Shown one piece after another: positions 6,076-9,229 of a stretch of 9,229 nucleotides of DNA (positions are counted from its first letter, which is position 1; each line of letters opens with the position of its first letter). Source of the DNA: an uncultured Clostridia bacterium (GTDB lineage Bacteria; Bacillota_A; Clostridia; Christensenellales; CAG-138). The stretch covers positions 1 to 9,229 of the forward strand of contig CAMORL010000060.1 of assembly GCA_946623765.1 (NCBI GenBank), written 5' to 3'. The notes under the pieces were generated by a model. It saw nothing but the letters and a program-made list of their open reading frames with translations, was not told where the DNA came from and did not search any database. Made by a program: the position numbers and the translations under genes.

Positions 6076-7413
6076 ATGACAATCCTCGCAATCGTACTGA
6101 TTCTTCTCGCGGAGGCGGCGCTCGTGACGCTGACGTTTGCAAAGCAGCGGGAAACCGCGCAATGGCTCAGAAACCGCGCAATTTCGAGAGCGGTCGAATT
6201 CGTTCTGCTGCTCGGCGTCGTGCTGCTTCCGGCAACTTTTCTGAAGTGGCGCTTTACGGGCGCGCTGATCACGCTCGGCGTACTGCTTCTGATCGCGGCG
6301 CTGATCTGGCTCATCAAGCGGAAAAAGGCTTCCGGCAGCGTCAAAGCGGGAAAGGTGATCGGCAGCGTGCTGCTGACCGTGTTTATGCTCGGGTTCGCGC
6401 TCGTTCCCGCGGTCGTCTTCCGCAACTATAACGGGCTTAAAACCTCCGGCGCATACGAAGTCCGCAGCTGCAGCGCGATCCTGGTCGACGAATCCCGCAC
6501 GGACACGTTTGAAACCGACGGCTCCTGCCGCGAGGTTCCGGCGCACTTCTACTACCCGGATGCGGAGGGCAGCTTCCCGCTCATCGTTTTCTCGCACGGC
6601 GCGTTCGGCTACTATCAGAGCAACTATTCCACCTATGCGGAGCTCGCGTCGAACGGCTACGTCGTAGCCGCGCTCGACCATCCGCACCACGCGTTCTTCT
6701 CGAAGGATACGGACGGCAGACTGATTCCGGTCGACGCACAGTTCATCGGCGACGCAATCGACATTGAAAACGGCGTCAAGTCCGAGGCGGACGTTTATGC
6801 CGTTACGCGTGAATGGATGCAGCTTCGCACGGACGACATGAACTTCGTGATCGACACGATCAAGACCGCAAAAGCGGACGGCGCGCTCGGCAGCGCGTGG
6901 CACACCGAAACGGCGGACGAAGCGCTTTCGGTACTGGCGAGAACCGACACGGACCATATCGGGCTCATCGGACATTCCATGGGCGGCGCGACCGCAGAAG
7001 CGCTCGGCAGAACACGCAGCGACGTCGGCGCGGTGATCATTCTCGACGGCACGATGCTTTCCGATCTCACCGGCTTTGAAAACGGCGTTTATACGTACAA
7101 TGACGCGCCGTATCCGGTTCCGGTGCTTGATTTTGGAAAGAAATCGGATTATGATGGATCCGAACAGCAGTATGAGAACGTCAACGACTTTGTGATCCGA
7201 AACGCCCGCGACGGCAGAAAGGTCTTGTTCGACGGCGTCGCGCATATGGATTTCACCGATCTGCCGCTCTTCTCGCCGTTTCTGGCTTCCATGCTCGGCT
7301 CGGAGAAGATCGACCACGCGGCGTTCATGAACAAGGTCAACGGACTCGTTCTCAACTGGTTTGACTATTATCTGAAGGGGAAAGGCACGCTGAACATTCC
7401 GGCTGCCGATTGA
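6076..7413 (+). CDS. Membrane-anchored PAF-acetylhydrolase-like alpha/beta hydrolase
   Basis: This 445-residue protein has four predicted membrane helices (about 2-22, 38-56, 60-80, 93-115) followed by an extracytoplasmic or membrane-facing alpha/beta hydrolase domain. Visible elements are FSHG at 172-175 (oxyanion region), the nucleophile elbow GHSMGG with Ser301, Asp324 in ILDGTM, and His390 in VAHMDF. This order, and the HMDFTDLP tail, resembles the bacterial relatives of platelet-activating-factor acetylhydrolase; a dienelactone-hydrolase-type esterase is the alternative. Substrate is unknown, and lipid or ester hydrolysis at the membrane is inferred. The start follows AGGCAGGT by 7 bases and lies 25 nt after the predicted transcription start. 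It is the first gene of the operon; LytTR begins 3 bases after its stop. Confidence 0.85.
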   Translation: MTILAIVLILLAEAALVTLTFAKQRETAQWLRNRAISRAVEFVLLLGVVLLPATFLKWRFTGALITLGVLLLIAALIWLIKRKKASGSVKAGKVIGSVLLTVFMLGFALVPAVVFRNYNGLKTSGAYEVRSCSAILVDESRTDTFETDGSCREVPAHFYYPDAEGSFPLIVFSHGAFGYYQSNYSTYAELASNGYVVAALDHPHHAFFSKDTDGRLIPVDAQFIGDAIDIENGVKSEADVYAVTREWMQLRTDDMNFVIDTIKTAKADGALGSAWHTETADEALSVLARTDTDHIGLIGHSMGGATAEALGRTRSDVGAVIILDGTMLSDLTGFENGVYTYNDAPYPVPVLDFGKKSDYDGSEQQYENVNDFVIRNARDGRKVLFDGVAHMDFTDLPLFSPFLASMLGSEKIDHAAFMNKVNGLVLNWFDYYLKGKGTLNIPAAD

Positions 7414-7416
7414 GCC

Positions 7417-7872
7417 ATGCTGACAAAACTCACGCGTATCGAACGGGATCAGCCGGAGACGGTGGAGATCCATTGCCATGCGGTCAGCGACGAGGTCCGC
7501 GAGATCGTCGCGTTCGTCAAGTCCCGCGGGGGACGGCTGACCGGCTCGATCGACGATACGCAGTACGAGATCCCCGTCGCCGACGTGTTTTACATCGAAT
7601 CGGTCGACAACAAGGTTTTTCTGTACACGCGCGACAAGGTTTATCAGACGCGGCAGAAGATTTACGAATTCGAATCGATGCTTGCAGAGAAGCATTTTCT
7701 GCGCGTGTCCAAGTCGATGCTTCTGAATCTCATGAAGGTCGAAGCGATCCGTCCTGCGCTGAACGGCCGCTTTTCGGCGGTGCTGCGTTCCGGCGAACAG
7801 ATCATCATCACGCGCAATTATGTTCCGGCGCTGAAAAAGGCGCTGAAAGGAGATACCGGAAATGGACGTTAA
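7417..7872 (+). CDS. LytTR-domain DNA-binding transcriptional regulator
   Basis: This 151-residue protein has a short N-terminal section (1-45) and a LytTR domain (about 46-145). Typical LytTR elements are VADVFYIES (54-62) followed by a strand with NKVFLYT, an ARG/TRQKIYEFE helix region, FLRVSKSMLLNL (94-105), and the closing strands GRFSAVLRSGEQIIITRNYVPALKKAL. There is no receiver domain, so it is not a classic two-component regulator. It belongs to the stand-alone LytTR group that is usually paired with a DUF3021 membrane protein, as here. No Shine-Dalgarno precedes its ATG, only 3 bases after the hydrolase stop, so translation probably depends on coupling. It likely controls its own operon, but no convincing LytTR site pair is visible near 6016-6044. 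Confidence 0.92.
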   Translation: MLTKLTRIERDQPETVEIHCHAVSDEVREIVAFVKSRGGRLTGSIDDTQYEIPVADVFYIESVDNKVFLYTRDKVYQTRQKIYEFESMLAEKHFLRVSKSMLLNLMKVEAIRPALNGRFSAVLRSGEQIIITRNYVPALKKALKGDTGNGR

Positions 7873-8305
7873 GGAGTTTATCGGATCACGCGTCAGGCTG
7901 TTCTTCTTTCTGAGTGTGATGATCCTCGCGGCGCAGAGCGTCATCGGAACGATTGCGGAACCCGGAGTCTCGCTGCACATCCGCTACATCGACCTTTTAA
8001 GTCCGCTTGAGATCGCGTTTCTGTGCACGCTGCCGACGGTCGTGACCTTCTCGCGCAAAAAGCTCAGCGTCCGGCAGATGCTCGTACGTCATGCGATCCA
8101 GCTCGCTCTGATCGAAGGCGTGATGCTGCTGATCGCATTCTTAAGCCCCGCCATCGATTCAAGCCGCCCCGGCGTGCTGCTGCTCATCTGCGGCGCCGTG
8201 CTCGTGATCTACGTCGCTGCGGTGCTGGCGGGCTGGTTCGGACAGCTGTCGGCGTCGAAAAAAATGACGGAGGACCTGCATAAACTGCAGGAGAATGCGC
8301 AATGA
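7862..8305 (+). CDS. DUF3021-type four-helix membrane protein
   Basis: This 147-residue protein has four membrane helices (about 12-31, 44-64, 76-95, 104-125) and a charged, cytoplasmic C-terminal tail (SKKMTEDLHKLQ). Size, topology and position directly after a LytTR gene match DUF3021. In that pairing the membrane protein is thought to sense an envelope signal and restrain or tune the LytTR regulator; this is inferred by context here. AAAGGAG lies 9 bases before the ATG. The gene overlaps the LytTR end by 11 bases and the next gene by 4 (ATGA), which suggests tight coupling. Confidence 0.8.
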   Translation: MDVKEFIGSRVRLFFFLSVMILAAQSVIGTIAEPGVSLHIRYIDLLSPLEIAFLCTLPTVVTFSRKKLSVRQMLVRHAIQLALIEGVMLLIAFLSPAIDSSRPGVLLLICGAVLVIYVAAVLAGWFGQLSASKKMTEDLHKLQENAQ

Positions 8306-8838
8306 CGGTCAACGGCGAACCGTACCGCATCGTTTGCCTGCTCGGACACGGCAAGGGCGGGTATTCCTATCTCGCCGAGCGCGACGGACGCGAAGTCGTT
8401 CTGAAACAGATACACCATGAACCCTGCGATTACTATACCTTCGGCAACAAGATCGAAGCCGAACGGCACGATTATGCACGGCTCAAAGACGCGGGGATCC
8501 GCATCCCCGCGCTGCTTGCAATCGACACGGAGACCGAGCGGATCGTGAAGGAATATATCGAAGGCGAAACCGTGTTCGACTGCATAAGACGCGGCGGGAG
8601 CGCAGAACCGTATCTTCAGGATGTGCGCGGCATGGCGGCAAAGGCAAAGGCGGCGGGGCTGAACATCGACTACTTCCCGACGAACTTTGTGATCCGGGAC
8701 GGGCTTTTGTGGTACGTCGATTACGAATGCAACGCGTATGCGGACGAATGGAACTTTGAAAACTGGGGGATCCGATACTGGTCGAAAACACCCGAATTCG
8801 AAGCGTATCTCGAACATCTGAAGAACACGGAGGAATGA
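8302..8838 (+). CDS. Very small protein-kinase-like protein (Bud32/RIO-like fold)
   Basis: This 178-residue protein shows a kinase N-lobe: a glycine loop GHGKGG (15-20), the ATP-binding lysine in VVLK (Lys35), and a hinge-like segment VKEYIEGE (82-89). The catalytic loop is NIDYFPTN, where Asp123 and Asn128 keep the spacing of the HRDxxxxN motif although His and Arg are missing. Asp140 in VDYE takes the place of DFG. Only 38 residues follow, so the large C-lobe of ordinary Ser/Thr kinases is absent, as in Bud32-like or aminoglycoside/LPS-kinase-like proteins. Whether it phosphorylates proteins or small molecules is unknown. AGGAG lies 8 bases before its ATG, which overlaps the DUF3021 stop. 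Confidence 0.75.
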   Translation: MTVNGEPYRIVCLLGHGKGGYSYLAERDGREVVLKQIHHEPCDYYTFGNKIEAERHDYARLKDAGIRIPALLAIDTETERIVKEYIEGETVFDCIRRGGSAEPYLQDVRGMAAKAKAAGLNIDYFPTNFVIRDGLLWYVDYECNAYADEWNFENWGIRYWSKTPEFEAYLEHLKNTEE

Positions 8839-8840
8839 CG

Positions 8841-9229
8841 ATGGAACAGCTGACGTTCCGGTTTGCGGCGGAAGAGGACTGCGCAAAGATCCTGTTTTTT
8901 ATCCGGGAGCTTGCGGCATACGAAAAGATGTCGGACGAGGTCGTCGCGACCGAAGCGCTTCTGGCTGAATGGATTTTTCATAAGCACTGCGCCGAGGTGC
9001 TCTTTGCCTGCGAAAACGGGCGGGAGGTCGGCTTCGCGCTGTTCTTTCATAACTTCTCCACGTTCGTCGGCAGGGCGGGGCTGTATCTCGAAGATCTCTA
9101 CGTGCTGCCGGAATACCGCGGCAAAGGGTACGGCAAAGCGATTCTCAAAGAGCTCGCGTCGATCGCGGTGCAGCGCGGTTACGGACGCATGGAATGGGTC
9201 TGCCTCGACTGGAACAAGCCGAGCATGGA
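8841..9229 (+). CDS. GNAT family N-acetyltransferase, partial (3' end missing)
   Basis: The first 129 residues are present and the gene runs off the window. The acetyl-CoA-binding motif A is clear: LYLEDLYVLPEYRGKGYGKAIL (about 81-102, RGKGYG at 93-98). It is followed by WVCLDWNKPS, the pattern of the spermidine/spermine-acetyltransferase-like (diamine N-acetyltransferase) branch of GNATs. The N-terminus also fits that branch (FRFAAEEDCAKILFFIRELA). It would use acetyl-CoA to acetylate an amine; the substrate is not certain. GGAGG lies 7 bases before the ATG at 8841; an in-frame ATG at 8835 is too close to that site. It starts 2 bases after the kinase-like gene and shares its operon. Confidence 0.9.
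   Translation, partial: MEQLTFRFAAEEDCAKILFFIRELAAYEKMSDEVVATEALLAEWIFHKHCAEVLFACENGREVGFALFFHNFSTFVGRAGLYLEDLYVLPEYRGKGYGKAILKELASIAVQRGYGRMEWVCLDWNKPSM

Noticed and set aside
6019..7980. Minus-strand open frame of 653 codons opposite the hydrolase and LytTR genes
   Set aside because: It spans two recognised genes and their promoter on the other strand, with no start signals or domain of its own. Its length comes from GC-rich third positions.
8835..8840. ATG at 8835 as start of the GNAT gene (ATGA overlap with the kinase stop)
   Set aside because: GGAGG ends only one base before this ATG, whereas the ATG at 8841 has a normal 7-base spacing.

Overview
The window looks like chromosomal DNA of a GC-rich Gram-positive anaerobe of the class Clostridia. 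I infer this from the strong Shine-Dalgarno sequences (a perfect AAGGAGGT before the SH3 gene), the sigma-A-type promoters, and Firmicutes-type families: a DHHW protein beside an MBOAT acyltransferase, a LytTR regulator paired with a DUF3021 membrane protein, and a secreted protein with SH3b repeats. Codons end mostly in G or C. No marker gene allows a finer placement, and I see no phage, transposon, CRISPR, tRNA or rRNA sequence.

Leftward operon (4674 down to 131). A clear promoter (TTGCGT, 17 bp, TAGAAT) drives three tightly packed genes on the minus strand: an AlgI-like MBOAT acyltransferase, a DHHW (AlgX/AlgJ-like) SGNH-type protein with a membrane anchor, and a membrane-anchored protein with TPR-like repeats followed by a probable seven-bladed RCC1-type propeller. 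A perfect 9-bp-stem terminator with a run of seven U closes the operon. The likely system is transfer of acyl (probably acetyl) groups across the membrane onto a surface polymer: MBOAT passes the group, DHHW attaches it outside, and the RCC1 protein is an uncharacterised extracellular partner. About 130 bases at the left edge hold no gene I can support.

Divergent intergenic region (4592-4953). It carries the leftward promoter and the long upstream region of the rightward SH3 gene. The latter includes three hexamers phased every 11 bp that resemble WalR/PhoP-type boxes, and two in-frame start codons that each have a good Shine-Dalgarno sequence.

SH3 gene (4954-5934). This encodes a secreted protein of four near-identical SH3b repeats, probably a cell-wall binder. 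It stands alone and ends in a strong terminator, followed by a 20-bp tandem duplication.

Rightward operon (promoter 6016-6044, running off the right edge). A near-consensus promoter (TTGTCA, 17 bp, TATACT) leads into five closely spaced or overlapping genes: a membrane-anchored PAF-acetylhydrolase-like alpha/beta hydrolase, a LytTR DNA-binding regulator, a DUF3021 four-helix membrane protein, a very small protein-kinase-like protein, and a GNAT acetyltransferase cut by the window end. LytTR and DUF3021 are a known pairing. The combination with a mini-kinase and a membrane hydrolase is the least familiar part of the window.
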